Shown here piece after piece: positions 34,805 to 43,718 of a DNA stretch of 64,000 bases. How positions within the stretch are numbered: the stretch's first letter is position 1; the number at the start of each line of letters is the position of its first letter. The stretch comes from Saccharothrix luteola (GTDB lineage: Bacteria; Actinomycetota; Actinomycetes; Mycobacteriales; Pseudonocardiaceae): the NCBI RefSeq assembly GCF_020859565.1, contig NZ_JAJHUO010000017.1, positions 168,130 to 232,129 on the forward strand, in the 5' to 3' direction. Both the position numbers and the translations under genes were made by a program. Under the pieces are notes generated by a model that had not been told where the DNA came from, ran no database searches, and saw only the letters and a program-made list of their open reading frames with translations.

Positions 34805-34972
34805 TCACAAGGAGCTCTCGAAAGCCGCGAACCGGTCGGGCAGCTCGGCGTTCTCCGCGAGGATCCGGTGCAGCGCGGCGCGCAGCGCGGTGTCCGGCAA
34901 CTCCGCCAACCGGGCCAGGTCCACGCCAGTGACGTCCAGGAGTTCGGACTCCAGGACGGGTTCGGAAGTCAT
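34805..34972 (-). CDS. fxsA: FxSxx-COOH RiPP precursor peptide
   Basis: A 55-aa peptide whose C-terminus is RFAAFESSL, that is F51-E-S53-S-L-COOH, the diagnostic FxSxx end. The leader is acidic and helical (LLDVTGVDLARLAELPDTAL). Known for the family: the radical SAM maturase links the Phe ring to the Ser beta-carbon in a three-residue cyclophane. AGGGGG lies upstream of the ATG. It is divergent from the maturase gene and upstream of the fxsT-like gene, as expected in this system. Confidence 0.85.
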   Translation of the reverse strand: MTSEPVLESELLDVTGVDLARLAELPDTALRAALHRILAENAELPDRFAAFESSL

Positions 34973-35144
34973 GTCCGACCTACCCCCTCACCGCAATGCT
35001 GCGGGTTTCACCGCAGCCGCCTGATTGCCGGCGAACGCCGACGGCGCACTTCCCATCGTAGTGAACGACAACGGTCACCGTCGGGAATCCTCCGATTGGC
35101 GGAGGTAGCGGGCGGCGCGCTGTGTTTGATTGCTGGTGGGTCGC

Positions 35145-36317
35145 ATGAGTTTCCTTGTGGTGCGGGGAATGTCGGGGGTGGTGACGGTGAACTCGGGGAA
35201 TGGGTTGCCGTTCCGCCAGTTCGTGCTCAAGGTGCACAGCAGGTGCAACCTGGCGTGCGACTACTGCTACGTCTACGAACTGGCCGACCAGCGGTGGCGT
35301 TCCCGGCCGAGGGTGATGTCGCCCGGGATCGTCGCGCACACCGCCGAACGGGTGGCGGAACACGTGCGGGCACACGGGTTGTCCGAAGTCGAAGTCGTGT
35401 TGCACGGCGGTGAGCCGCTGCTCGCCGGACGTGCCGCGATCGAGTCGCTGATCACGCGGTTCCGCTCGGTCGTGCCCGTGCCGGTTCGGTTCACCGTGCA
35501 GACGAACGCGACATTGCTGGACCGGGAATTCCTGGAGCTGTTCTCCGCGCACGGCGTTCGGGTGGGGGTGAGCGTGGACGGCACGCCGGAAGCGCACGAC
35601 CGGCACCGCGTGCGGCCGGACGGCGGCGGCAGTTGGGCGGCGGTGCGGGCGGCGTTGACGTCGCTGCGGTCGTTCCCGGCGGTGTACGGCGGTCTGCTGT
35701 GCGTGGTGGACGTGGGTGAAGACCCGGTGCGCGTCTACGAGTCGTTGCTGGAATTCTCGCCGCCCGCGGTGGATTTCCTGCTGCCGCACGGCAACTGGTC
35801 CGCGCCGCCGCCGGGACGTGTCGCGGACACCGTCTCGACGCCGTACGCGGAGTGGCTGATCGCCGTGTTCGACGTCTGGTACGCCCGGCCGCTGACGCGC
35901 GTGCGGCTGTTCGAGGAGCTGCTGGCGGTGTTGCTCGGCGGGCGTTCCGGGGTGGAGGGGATCGGGTTGAGCCCGTCGGCCCAGGTGGTGGTGGAGACCG
36001 ACGGCACGATCGAGGCCTCGGACATCCTGGCGTCGTCCTCGCCGGAGGCCTCGGCGACCGGGCTGCACGTGGCGCGCGACCCGTTCGACGCGGCGCTGGA
36101 CCTGCCGGACGTGCGCGCCGGGCGTTCGGGGTTGGCCGGGTTGTCGCAGCAGTGCCGCCGGTGCCCGGTGGTGTCGGCGTGCGGCGGCGGGCTGCGGGCG
36201 CACCGGTTCCTGGAGGGCGCCGGGTTCGACCGGCCGTCGGTGTACTGCCCGGACCTGGTGCGGCTGATCGGGCACGTGCGGTCGCGCGTGGCGGCGGACC
36301 TGGCGGCGCTCGCGTGA
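35145..36317 (+). CDS. fxsB: FxsB-type cyclophane-forming radical SAM/SPASM maturase
   Basis: A 390-aa radical SAM enzyme. The [4Fe-4S]/SAM motif CNLACDYC has C34, C38 and C41; EVVLHGGEPLL and FTVQTNATLLD are the following radical SAM elements. A SPASM-like auxiliary cluster region is near the C-terminus (CRRCPVVSACGGG, then YCPDL). It is predicted to crosslink Phe and Ser of the precursor encoded divergently 170 bases away. Start choice among ATG 35145 and 35169 is uncertain. Its stop overlaps the GTG of the HExxH gene. Confidence 0.9.
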   Translation: MSFLVVRGMSGVVTVNSGNGLPFRQFVLKVHSRCNLACDYCYVYELADQRWRSRPRVMSPGIVAHTAERVAEHVRAHGLSEVEVVLHGGEPLLAGRAAIESLITRFRSVVPVPVRFTVQTNATLLDREFLELFSAHGVRVGVSVDGTPEAHDRHRVRPDGGGSWAAVRAALTSLRSFPAVYGGLLCVVDVGEDPVRVYESLLEFSPPAVDFLLPHGNWSAPPPGRVADTVSTPYAEWLIAVFDVWYARPLTRVRLFEELLAVLLGGRSGVEGIGLSPSAQVVVETDGTIEASDILASSSPEASATGLHVARDPFDAALDLPDVRAGRSGLAGLSQQCRRCPVVSACGGGLRAHRFLEGAGFDRPSVYCPDLVRLIGHVRSRVAADLAALA

Positions 36318-37459
36318 CGGTCGGGCCGTTCCGGGTTTCCGCGTCGGACTTCGCCGCCCTCGCGCGTGGCGGTGGTGGCGCGGCGGTGCGCACGTTGCGG
36401 CTGGCGCGGCGCAGCCGGACGTTGCTGATGATCAGGTCCATCGCGGGGGATCCGGCGGCGCGGGAGGCGTTCGCACTGCTGCGCGAGGTGGCGCGGGTGG
36501 CGCCGGCGGCGGTGGACCGGGTGCTCGACCACCCGTCGGTCGGCGCTTGGGCGACGCGGACGGCGTTGGCGATGCGCCGGGGCGACGAGGCCCGGCCGGC
36601 GGAGCTGGCGTTCACGGCGGCCGCGGCTGCGGTGCGCGCGGGCGTGGCGGTGGACCTGGAGTTCCCGCCGGTGGAGGTGTTCTCGCTGCCCTCGTTGGGC
36701 GTGGTGGTGGGGCCGGGGTTGGCTTACGAGCCGTTGCCGGAGATCCGCTTGGGCGCGCACTCCCTCCAGGTGGACCTGTGGGCCGGTGGCGGCGTGCCCG
36801 ACGAGCTGCCGGTGGCGGCGTCGGTCGACCTGCCGTGGTGGCGCGGGGCGCTCGGCTCGGCGTGGGACCTGCTGACCCGGGACCACCCGGCGCTCGCCGC
36901 GGAGTTCGCCGAGGTCGTGTCTGTGCTGACGCCGATGCCGTCGTCGCCGACGGGCACGAGCAGCGCGACGTTGGCCGACGCGTTCGGGTGCGTGTTCCTG
37001 TCGCCGACGCCGGACGCGGAGACGTTGGCCGTGACGCTCGCGCACGAGGCGCAGCACAGCAAGCTGGTGGCGTTGATGGACCTGTTCGCGCTGGTCAAGC
37101 CCGGCAGTGAGGCCCGGTTCTACGCGCCGTGGCGGGAAGACCCGCGGCCGGCGGCCGGTCTGCTGCACGGCACCTACGCGCACCTGGGCGTGGCCGGCTT
37201 CTGGCGTGCCCGCCCGGGCCCGGCCGCGCGGGTCGAGTACGCGCGCTGGCGTTCAGCGGCGCTGATCACCGCCGAGACCCTGCTGGCCGGCGACGAGCTG
37301 ACCCCGACCGGCACCCGTTTCGTCACCGAGCTGGCCACCGTCCTGCGCGCCTGGTGCGCCGAACCCCTGCCCCCCGCCACCGAAGCCGTGGCCGCCGCCG
37401 AAGCCGCCGCCCACCAAGCCCGCTGGCAAGCCGCCAACGGCCCCCTCCCCCAAACCTGA
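36314..37459 (+). CDS. HExxH-type peptide beta-hydroxylase
   Basis: A 381-aa protein of the HEXXH-motif family that accompanies FxsB maturases. The motif LAHEAQHSK places H244, E245 and H248, and a distal basic/acidic part (YARWRSAALITAETLL) may complete the metal site. Members have been described as alpha-ketoglutarate- and iron-dependent peptide beta-hydroxylases. The GTG at 36314 overlaps the fxsB stop (GTGA), so the two are made together. The first 190 residues are helical and Arg-rich. The stop codon lies inside the cap of repeat C. Confidence 0.82.
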   Translation: MTVGPFRVSASDFAALARGGGGAAVRTLRLARRSRTLLMIRSIAGDPAAREAFALLREVARVAPAAVDRVLDHPSVGAWATRTALAMRRGDEARPAELAFTAAAAAVRAGVAVDLEFPPVEVFSLPSLGVVVGPGLAYEPLPEIRLGAHSLQVDLWAGGGVPDELPVAASVDLPWWRGALGSAWDLLTRDHPALAAEFAEVVSVLTPMPSSPTGTSSATLADAFGCVFLSPTPDAETLAVTLAHEAQHSKLVALMDLFALVKPGSEARFYAPWREDPRPAAGLLHGTYAHLGVAGFWRARPGPAARVEYARWRSAALITAETLLAGDELTPTGTRFVTELATVLRAWCAEPLPPATEAVAAAEAAAHQARWQAANGPLPQT

Positions 37460-37656
37460 ACGTTCGACACGCGGTACCCGAACGTTGGGCCCGGGCGCGG
37501 GGGGGACCCACAGGTGCGGGGGGGGGAACGCGCCCCCCCCGGAACCCGACGGTACCACCCCCGCGGGGTCCGAACACTCAGGTCCGGCGTGTCGAACGCT
37601 CAGGTCCGGCGTGTCCTACGTTCAGGTACCCCGAGTTGAACGCTCAGGACGCGTGA
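37456..37656. repeat. Dispersed modular intergenic repeat, copy C, with G/C runs
   Basis: Starts CTGAACGTTCGACACGCGGTACC, which contains the TGA of the HExxH gene. After G- and C-runs at about 37496-37535 and two CCGGCGTGTCGAAC-like units, it ends with CGTGTCCTACGTTCAGGTACC and CCGAGTTGAACGCTCAGGA. The homopolymer runs make this copy more degenerate or less reliably sequenced. The remaining bases up to 37743 hold nothing recognisable. Confidence 0.75.
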
Positions 37657-37743
37657 CGGGGGCCGGGTGGTGGAGGCCGCAGTCCGGCGACTCGCCGTGC
37701 GCGGTCCGCCCGGTTCACGGGTCCGGCCGCGATACTGCCCGCC

Positions 37744-40700
37744 ATGCTCACCGCCGACGGCCACCTGGTGCACTCCCCGGCGGACCTGGTGGACCTGTTG
37801 GAGTGCGACCACCGCGCCCGGCTCTCGCTGGCGCTCGCCGCGGGCCTGCCCGGCGCACCCGTGCCGGACCCGTCGCCGAACACCCTCGCCACCCGGCACG
37901 GCCACGCGCACGAGCAGGCCGTGCTCGCGAGGTTCCGCGCCGAGCACGACGTCGTCGAGATCCCCCAACCCGCGCCGACCCACGCCGCGCTCACCCAAGC
38001 GGCCGAGCTGACCGCACGGGCGATGGCGGCCCGCGCGCCGGTGATCTACCAGGCCGTCTTCTACGCCGACGGCTTCCACGGCCGCGCCGACTTCCTCGTC
38101 GCCACCGACCGCGGCTACGAGCCGCACGACGCCAAGCTCGCCCGGCACGCCACCCCGGCCGCCGTCGTCCAGCTCACCGCCTACGCCAACGCCCTGCGCG
38201 AGAACGCCGGCCCCGCCATGCACCTCCTGCTCGGCGACGGCACCACCAAGACGTTCCAGGTCGCCGACTTCCTCCCGCTGGTCCGCGACCTCCAGACCCG
38301 CCTCACCGCACGCCTCGCCGCACCACCCTCCCTGCCCGAACGCCTCTGGGACGACGAACGCCCGGCGTGCGCCACGTGCCGCTTCGGCAGGCACTGCGCC
38401 ACCGGCCGGGAACGGGACCGCGACCTCTCCCTCGTCGCCGGCATCCGCACCGACCAGCGCCGCAAGCTCGTCGCCGCCGGCCTCGGCACGATCGACGCCC
38501 TCGCCAACGCCACCCGCGCCGACCGCCCCGCGACGATGTCCGCCGCCACGTTCACCGGCCTGCGCGCCCAGGCCGCGCTCCAGGTCATCCAGGACGACTC
38601 CCGCACCGACGACGACCCGACCGGCAAGGTCGCCTACGAGGTCGTCGCGCCGGAAGCCCTGGCCACGCTGCCCGTCCCCAGCAGCGGCGACCTGTTCTTC
38701 GACATGGAGGGCGACCCGTTCGCGCTCAACGGCGAGGGCCTGGAGTACCTGTTCGGCGTGGTCGACGAGGACGAGCGCTTCACGCCGTTCTGGGCGCACA
38801 CCCGCCCGCAGGAGAAGGCCGCGTTCGAGCGGTTCGTCGACCACGCCACCCGAACGCTGCAAGATCACCCGGACGCGCACGTCTACCACTACGCGCCGTA
38901 CGAGGTGAACGCGCTCAAGAAGCTCGCCGCCCTGCACGGCACGCGTGAGGACGCCGTCGACCACCTGCTGCGCTCCGGCGCGCTGGTCGACCTCTACGCC
39001 GTCGTGCGGAAGGCCCTGCGCGTGTCCCAGCGGTCGTACTCGATCAAGTACCTCGAGCCGCTCTACATGCCGGAGGCACGCGGGGGCGACGTGACCACGG
39101 CCGTGTCCAGCATCGAGGCGTACGAGGAGTTCCTGGCCCTGCGCGACGTCGACCCGGCGCGCGCCGAGGACGTGCTCACCGGCATCGCCGACTACAACAC
39201 CTACGACTGCGTCTCCACGCTGCGGCTCTACCGGTTCCTGCTGGAGGTGCGCGCGGAGGCGGGCATCGAGCCGCACGTGCCGGAGCCGTCGTTCACCGAG
39301 GAGATCGAGGACGAGCTCGCCGCCCAACGCCGGGCCGAGCGCGCCGAACGTCTCGCCGCCGTCGTCGACCCGCTGCTGGCGGGCCTGCCGGACAACCCGG
39401 CCGAGGCCACCGACGACGAACGGGCACGCGCCCTGCTCGCCGCCGCTGTCGGCTACCACCGGCGCGAGACGAACCCGGCGTGGTGGGACTTCTTCCGCCA
39501 GATGGCCGCGCCGCTGTCCGAGCTGGAGTCCGACAGCGCGTGCGCGGTGCCGGTGTCGGTGCGCGCGCAGGACTGGGCGATGCCGTCCGGCCGGGTCCGC
39601 AAGGCCAAGCGCGAGGTGCGGGTGTGGTGCGACCCGGACCGGCCGCACCCGTTCGCGAAGGGCGACCAGGTCCGCCTGCTCTACCCCGGCAAGCCCGCGA
39701 ACGTGACCCGTGACGCCGTCGTGCTCGCCGAGTCGGCCGACGACATGGTGGTGCTGGAGAGCGTCGCGCCCGACGACGTGCACGGTGAGCAGCCCGTCGC
39801 GGTCCTGCCCGGCAGCCCGGTCCAGCCGAAGCCGAAGGACGAGGCGGTCTACGAGCTGGCGCGCTCGGTCGTGGACGAGCTGCCGGCGCTCCCGCCGCAC
39901 CCCGGCATCGACCTGGTCCGCCGCACGCCGCCGCGCCTGAGGACCGGCGCGCTGCCCAGGAGCGACGACCTGATCGCCGACGTGATCGCGGCGGTGGACG
40001 CGCTGGCCGGCTCCACGCTCGCCGTGCAGGGTCCGCCCGGCGCGGGCAAGACCTACCTGGCGGGACGGCTGATCGCGCACCTGATCCGCGGCGGTCGCAG
40101 CGTCGGCGTCACGTCCACCAGCCACAAGGCGGTGGAGAACGTGCTGAGCGCGGCCCTGGCGGCGGGCCGTGAGCTCGGTGTGCCGATCCCGACGGCCAAG
40201 CGCGCGAAGGGCGCGCCCGCGAAGGACTGCTCGTGGGAGCAGCCGCGCGACAACCCGGCGCTGGTGCGGTGGCGCAACGACCAGGGCGGCGGGCACCTGG
40301 TCGGCGGCACGGCGTGGACCTTCGCCAACGCGGCGTTGCGCGAGCAGCCGTTCGACGTGCTGATCGTGGACGAGGCGGGCCAGTTCGCGCTGGCCGACGC
40401 GCTGGCCGTGTCGACGTGCGCGCGCAACCTCGTGCTGCTGGGCGACCCGCAGCAGTTGCCGCAGGTCGTGCAGGGCACGCACCCGGCGGGCGCGGAGGCG
40501 TCGGCGCTGGGGCACCTGATCGGCGACGCCGACGTGATCCCGCCGGAGCTCGGCTACTTCCTGGACCAGACGCGGCGCATGCACCCGGCCGTGTGCGCGC
40601 CGGTGTCGAACCTGTCCTACGCCGGACTCCTGCACGCGCACCCCAGCGCCGCCGCACGCGGGATCGACGGCGTGCCGTCCGGTGTGTACGTGCACTCGGT

Positions 40701-41199
40701 GCCCCACTCGCACAACACCACGTCGTCCATCGAGGAGGCGGACGCGGTGGTGGGCGTGGTGCGGTCGCTGATGGGTCGCATGTGGACGGACGGACCGGAC
40801 GCGCGGGCGTTGGACGACTCCGACATCCTGGTGGTGGCGCCGTACAACCTCCAGGTGCGCCTGGTGCGGCGCGAGCTGGAGAAGCACGGCTACGAGCACG
40901 TGCGGGTCGGCACCGTGGACCGGTTCCAGGGCCAGGAGGCGCCCGTGGTGATCACCACGATGACCTCGTCGGCCGCCGTCGACCTGCCGCGCGGGCTGGA
41001 CTTCCTCTTGTCCCGCAACCGGTTGAACGTCGCGCTGTCACGAGCGCAGGCCGTGGCGGTCGTGGTGTGCTCGCCGAGGTTGGTGGAGGCCGACATCCGC
41101 GGCGTGGACCAACTCCGCCTCGTCTCGGGGATGATCGGCCTGATGGCCGACGCCGCCCCGTGGCCGGGTGTCACCCGGATCGACGAAGCTCCGATGTGA
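37744..41199 (+). CDS. TM0106-type RecB-like nuclease / superfamily 1 helicase
   Basis: A 1151-aa protein. The N-terminal part (about 1-350) is the RecB-like nuclease of the TM0106 family: LECDHRARLSLALAAGLPG, YQAVFYADGFHGRADFLV, HDAKLARHATP and a CATC...RHC cysteine cluster of the iron-sulfur type. An RNase H-like part with FFDMEGDPF near 320 follows. The C-terminal helicase has Walker A GPPGAGKTY near residue 763, Walker B VDEAGQF near 875, GDPQQLPQV and RNRLNVALSRAQ. Such proteins are predicted DNA repair or defence nuclease-helicases. No ribosome site is seen before the ATG. Confidence 0.85.
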   Translation: MLTADGHLVHSPADLVDLLECDHRARLSLALAAGLPGAPVPDPSPNTLATRHGHAHEQAVLARFRAEHDVVEIPQPAPTHAALTQAAELTARAMAARAPVIYQAVFYADGFHGRADFLVATDRGYEPHDAKLARHATPAAVVQLTAYANALRENAGPAMHLLLGDGTTKTFQVADFLPLVRDLQTRLTARLAAPPSLPERLWDDERPACATCRFGRHCATGRERDRDLSLVAGIRTDQRRKLVAAGLGTIDALANATRADRPATMSAATFTGLRAQAALQVIQDDSRTDDDPTGKVAYEVVAPEALATLPVPSSGDLFFDMEGDPFALNGEGLEYLFGVVDEDERFTPFWAHTRPQEKAAFERFVDHATRTLQDHPDAHVYHYAPYEVNALKKLAALHGTREDAVDHLLRSGALVDLYAVVRKALRVSQRSYSIKYLEPLYMPEARGGDVTTAVSSIEAYEEFLALRDVDPARAEDVLTGIADYNTYDCVSTLRLYRFLLEVRAEAGIEPHVPEPSFTEEIEDELAAQRRAERAERLAAVVDPLLAGLPDNPAEATDDERARALLAAAVGYHRRETNPAWWDFFRQMAAPLSELESDSACAVPVSVRAQDWAMPSGRVRKAKREVRVWCDPDRPHPFAKGDQVRLLYPGKPANVTRDAVVLAESADDMVVLESVAPDDVHGEQPVAVLPGSPVQPKPKDEAVYELARSVVDELPALPPHPGIDLVRRTPPRLRTGALPRSDDLIADVIAAVDALAGSTLAVQGPPGAGKTYLAGRLIAHLIRGGRSVGVTSTSHKAVENVLSAALAAGRELGVPIPTAKRAKGAPAKDCSWEQPRDNPALVRWRNDQGGGHLVGGTAWTFANAALREQPFDVLIVDEAGQFALADALAVSTCARNLVLLGDPQQLPQVVQGTHPAGAEASALGHLIGDADVIPPELGYFLDQTRRMHPAVCAPVSNLSYAGLLHAHPSAAARGIDGVPSGVYVHSVPHSHNTTSSIEEADAVVGVVRSLMGRMWTDGPDARALDDSDILVVAPYNLQVRLVRRELEKHGYEHVRVGTVDRFQGQEAPVVITTMTSSAAVDLPRGLDFLLSRNRLNVALSRAQAVAVVVCSPRLVEADIRGVDQLRLVSGMIGLMADAAPWPGVTRIDEAPM

Positions 41200-41270
41200 A
41201 CGCTCGGCCCGTGGCGTCCGTATAGGGGTGTGCGTTCCCCGCCGCGCCACCGCCGTTCACAGGAGCCACC

Positions 41271-41930
41271 ATGCAGTTCGCACGGGCCGTCCGGGCATCA
41301 CTCTGCGTCGCGGCGGCCGTCGCGTCCGCCGGCCTGCTGGCCGCCGTCCCCGCCTCCGCGCACACCCCGTCGCTCAAGTCCGGGTGCCTCGACGGCAACG
41401 CCGTGCTCACCGTCGGTCTCACCCGGTACGACGGCCGCCGGTCCAATTCGGTCACCGTCGAGGACAACGGGCGGTCGCTCGAGACCAGCGGGTTCCGCGA
41501 GTCGTTCCGGAAGTCCTACAGCGAGCCCGGGACCGTCGAGCACGTCTTCACCGTCACCGTGCGCGCGTGGGACGATCCGAGGTGGGAGCGCGGCTGGTCG
41601 TTCAGGAAGACGTTGACCGTGCCCGTGTGCGTGACGCCGCCGACGACGACCACCACCACGACCACCACGGTCCCGATCACCACCACGACGGTCACGACTA
41701 CGACTCCCGTCGAAACGACCACGTCGACCACGACGACGACCACCACGACCACGCCGTTGACGTTCGATTGGCCCACCACGCAACGGAAAGCGCTGGTGGT
41801 GCCCGCCGCCAACGACAGCGGCCTGCCGGACACGGGCGCGGACGTGACCGTCCCCCTTGTACTCGGCGTGCTGCTGCTCAGCGGCGGGGTCGTGGTGCTC
41901 TTCGTCCTCCGGAGACGGCTCCGGCGCTAG
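41271..41930 (+). CDS. Thr-rich cell-surface protein with LPXTG-like sorting signal
   Basis: A 219-aa secreted protein: signal peptide ending PASAHTP, a globular domain of about 95 residues with one Cys pair, a Thr-rich stalk encoded by ACN codon repeats (residues 124-165), then LPDTG, a hydrophobic segment (VPLVLGVLLLSGGVVVLFVL) and an RRRLRR tail. This is the layout of a sortase-anchored wall protein. AGGAG precedes the ATG. It is a paralogue of the next gene, with matching signal, domain and stalk. No sortase gene is in the window. Confidence 0.8.
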   Translation: MQFARAVRASLCVAAAVASAGLLAAVPASAHTPSLKSGCLDGNAVLTVGLTRYDGRRSNSVTVEDNGRSLETSGFRESFRKSYSEPGTVEHVFTVTVRAWDDPRWERGWSFRKTLTVPVCVTPPTTTTTTTTTVPITTTTVTTTTPVETTTSTTTTTTTTTPLTFDWPTTQRKALVVPAANDSGLPDTGADVTVPLVLGVLLLSGGVVVLFVLRRRLRR

Positions 41931-42035
41931 GTCACGGATCTACGGAAAGTAGTTACCGAACCCCGGATCGTGTTGTTATAAACCCCCCGATAGGGTGGCG
42001 CGGTTCTCCTCAGCCCTTCCCTCAGGAGCCCTCAC

Positions 42036-42677
42036 ATGCAGTTCGCCAGAGTCGGTGCCCTGGTCGGCGCCGCTGTCGCCGCCGTCGCCGCGACCGTCTT
42101 CGCCGCTGTCCCCGCCTCCGCGCACACCCCCAGGCTGGAGGCGAAGTGCCAGGACGGCACGACCACCCTCAGCGTGAAGCTCACCCAGTACGCCGAGGCC
42201 ACCTCGCAGAAGGCCAACCGCGTCAAGGTCACCCTTGACGGCGACCAGGAGCTGGAGAACAAGGACTTCGGCCGGAGCTTCGAGGGCTCGTACTCCGCCA
42301 CCGGCGACGTCAAGCGGGTGTTCGTGGTCGAGGTGACCGCGCACGACGGCAACCAGTACTCCTTCAAGGAGACGAAGACCGTCGAGGCGTGCGTCGTCCC
42401 GACGACCACCACCACGACGACGACCACCACCACGCTGCCGCCGACGACGACCGAGCCGAGCACCACCACCGTGCCGACGACGACCACGACGGAGTCCCCG
42501 TCCTCGACGACCACCACCACGACCACGACCCCCGAGGTCGTGCCGGTGGCCGACACGGGTGACGGCCTGGCCAACACGGGCGCGAGCATCGCGATCCCGC
42601 TGGTGATCGGCGTCGTGCTGCTCGGCGGCGGCGCGGCCCTGCTGATCGTGCTGCGCAGGCGCGCGGCGAACAACTAG
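42036..42677 (+). CDS. Thr-rich cell-surface protein, tandem paralogue
   Basis: A 213-aa protein built as its neighbour: signal peptide with PASAHTP, a domain with the same spacing of conserved residues (CQDG...LTQY; RSFEGSYSATGDVKRVF), a Thr-rich stalk, and a sorting-like end GLANTGASIAIPLVIG with a basic tail, where LANTG stands in place of LPXTG. AGGAG lies before the ATG. The pair arose by duplication. Stalk length may vary between strains because it is coded by repeated ACC/ACG triplets. Confidence 0.8.
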   Translation: MQFARVGALVGAAVAAVAATVFAAVPASAHTPRLEAKCQDGTTTLSVKLTQYAEATSQKANRVKVTLDGDQELENKDFGRSFEGSYSATGDVKRVFVVEVTAHDGNQYSFKETKTVEACVVPTTTTTTTTTTTLPPTTTEPSTTTVPTTTTTESPSSTTTTTTTTPEVVPVADTGDGLANTGASIAIPLVIGVVLLGGGAALLIVLRRRAANN

Positions 42678-42685
42678 CACCCACC

Positions 42686-42725
42686 GCCTCGGCCCCGGTC
42701 ACGTGCGCGTGACCGGGGCCGAGGC
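42686..42725. terminator. Perfect 18-base bidirectional terminator hairpin
   Basis: 42686-42703 pairs with 42708-42725 without a mismatch, around the four-base loop TGCG; the stem core is GGCCCCGGTCACG. It lies nine bases after the surface protein gene and three bases before the stop of the convergent dehydrogenase gene. Confidence 0.8.
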
Positions 42726-42728
42726 GTG

Positions 42729-43718
42729 TCACGGCAGCACTTGGATCTTGCGACCCCGCCCCGCCCGGAACTTCGCCAGCGCCGAGGCGTAGTCCGCCAG
42801 CGGCAGGCGGTCGCTGATGAACACCTCCGGGTCGAGCACGCCGGTGGCGAACAGGTCGGCCGCGCGTTCGAACGAGTGCAGCACCGCCATCGAGCCGGTG
42901 ATCGTGATCTCCTGGTTGTAGATGCGGTACGGGTCGATGGTCACCCGCGCCGCGTAGTCGGAGACGCCGAACTGCAGGAACGTGCCACCCTTGGCGACCC
43001 GGCCGAGCCCGTCCTGGATGGCTTTCTCGTTGCCGGTGGCGTCGATGACGACGTCCCACCCCCGCGGCCGGTCCAGCTCGTCGGGCGACGTCGCGGTGGC
43101 CGTGACGCCGAGGAGCTCGGCCGTGGCCAGGCGGTCCGGGTTGAGGTCGACCACCTCGATGGACGACGCGCCGGTGAGCTTGCCGAGCTGCAGCATCATC
43201 AGGCCCATCGTGCCCGAGCCGTAGATCAGCACCCGGCTGGCGAGCTGCGACCTCAGCACGTCGTAACCGCGCACGGCGCACGACAGCGGCTCGATCAGCG
43301 CGGCGTCCTCGGTGCGCACGTGGTCGGGCAGCTTCACGCAGTTCGCCACGGGCGCCACCGCGTACTCGGCCGCGCCGCCGCCGGTCGTGACGCCGATCGC
43401 GGCCCACCGCTCGCACAGGTTGCTCCGCCCGGACCGGCACATCCGGCACTCGTGGCAGTACAGCGACGGGTCCACCGCGACCCGGTCGCCGACCGCCACC
43501 TCCGTGACCTCGGCGCCGACCTCGACGACCACGCCCGCGAACTCGTGCCCCGGCACGACCGGCAGCGTCGGCGCGAACTCGCCTTGCAGGATGTGCAGGT
43601 CGGTGCCGCACAGCCCGCACGCCGCGACGTCCACGACGACCTGGCGCGCGCCGGGCCTCGGGTCCGGCACCTCGGCGACCTCCACCGCGCCGACCCCGGT
43701 GATCACGGCTGCTCTCAC
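42729..43718 (-). CDS. Zinc-dependent alcohol/polyol dehydrogenase
   Basis: A 329-aa medium-chain dehydrogenase. Catalytic zinc ligands are in ACGLCGTD and GHEFAG; the structural-zinc cysteines in CHECRMCRSGRSNLC are all present, and the cofactor loop is YGSGTMGLMML with a following acidic residue (VVDLN) that favours NAD. Together with a binding-protein importer and DeoR repressor it fits oxidation of a polyol such as sorbitol, mannitol or arabitol. The GTG at 43718 overlaps the stop of the permease gene (GTGA). Last gene of the operon, ended by the hairpin at 42686. Confidence 0.88.
   Translation of the reverse strand: MRAAVITGVGAVEVAEVPDPRPGARQVVVDVAACGLCGTDLHILQGEFAPTLPVVPGHEFAGVVVEVGAEVTEVAVGDRVAVDPSLYCHECRMCRSGRSNLCERWAAIGVTTGGGAAEYAVAPVANCVKLPDHVRTEDAALIEPLSCAVRGYDVLRSQLASRVLIYGSGTMGLMMLQLGKLTGASSIEVVDLNPDRLATAELLGVTATATSPDELDRPRGWDVVIDATGNEKAIQDGLGRVAKGGTFLQFGVSDYAARVTIDPYRIYNQEITITGSMAVLHSFERAADLFATGVLDPEVFISDRLPLADYASALAKFRAGRGRKIQVLP

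Noticed and set aside
37600..40899. Antisense open frame of about 1099 codons opposite the TM0106-type gene
   Set aside because: It is a shadow of the real gene: Arg/His/Val-rich composition, no motif, and the plus-strand frame has complete nuclease and helicase motifs.
41635..42530. CRISPR-like or microsatellite array in the Thr-codon tracts
   Set aside because: The repeats are in-frame ACC/ACG codons of the surface protein stalks without spacers.
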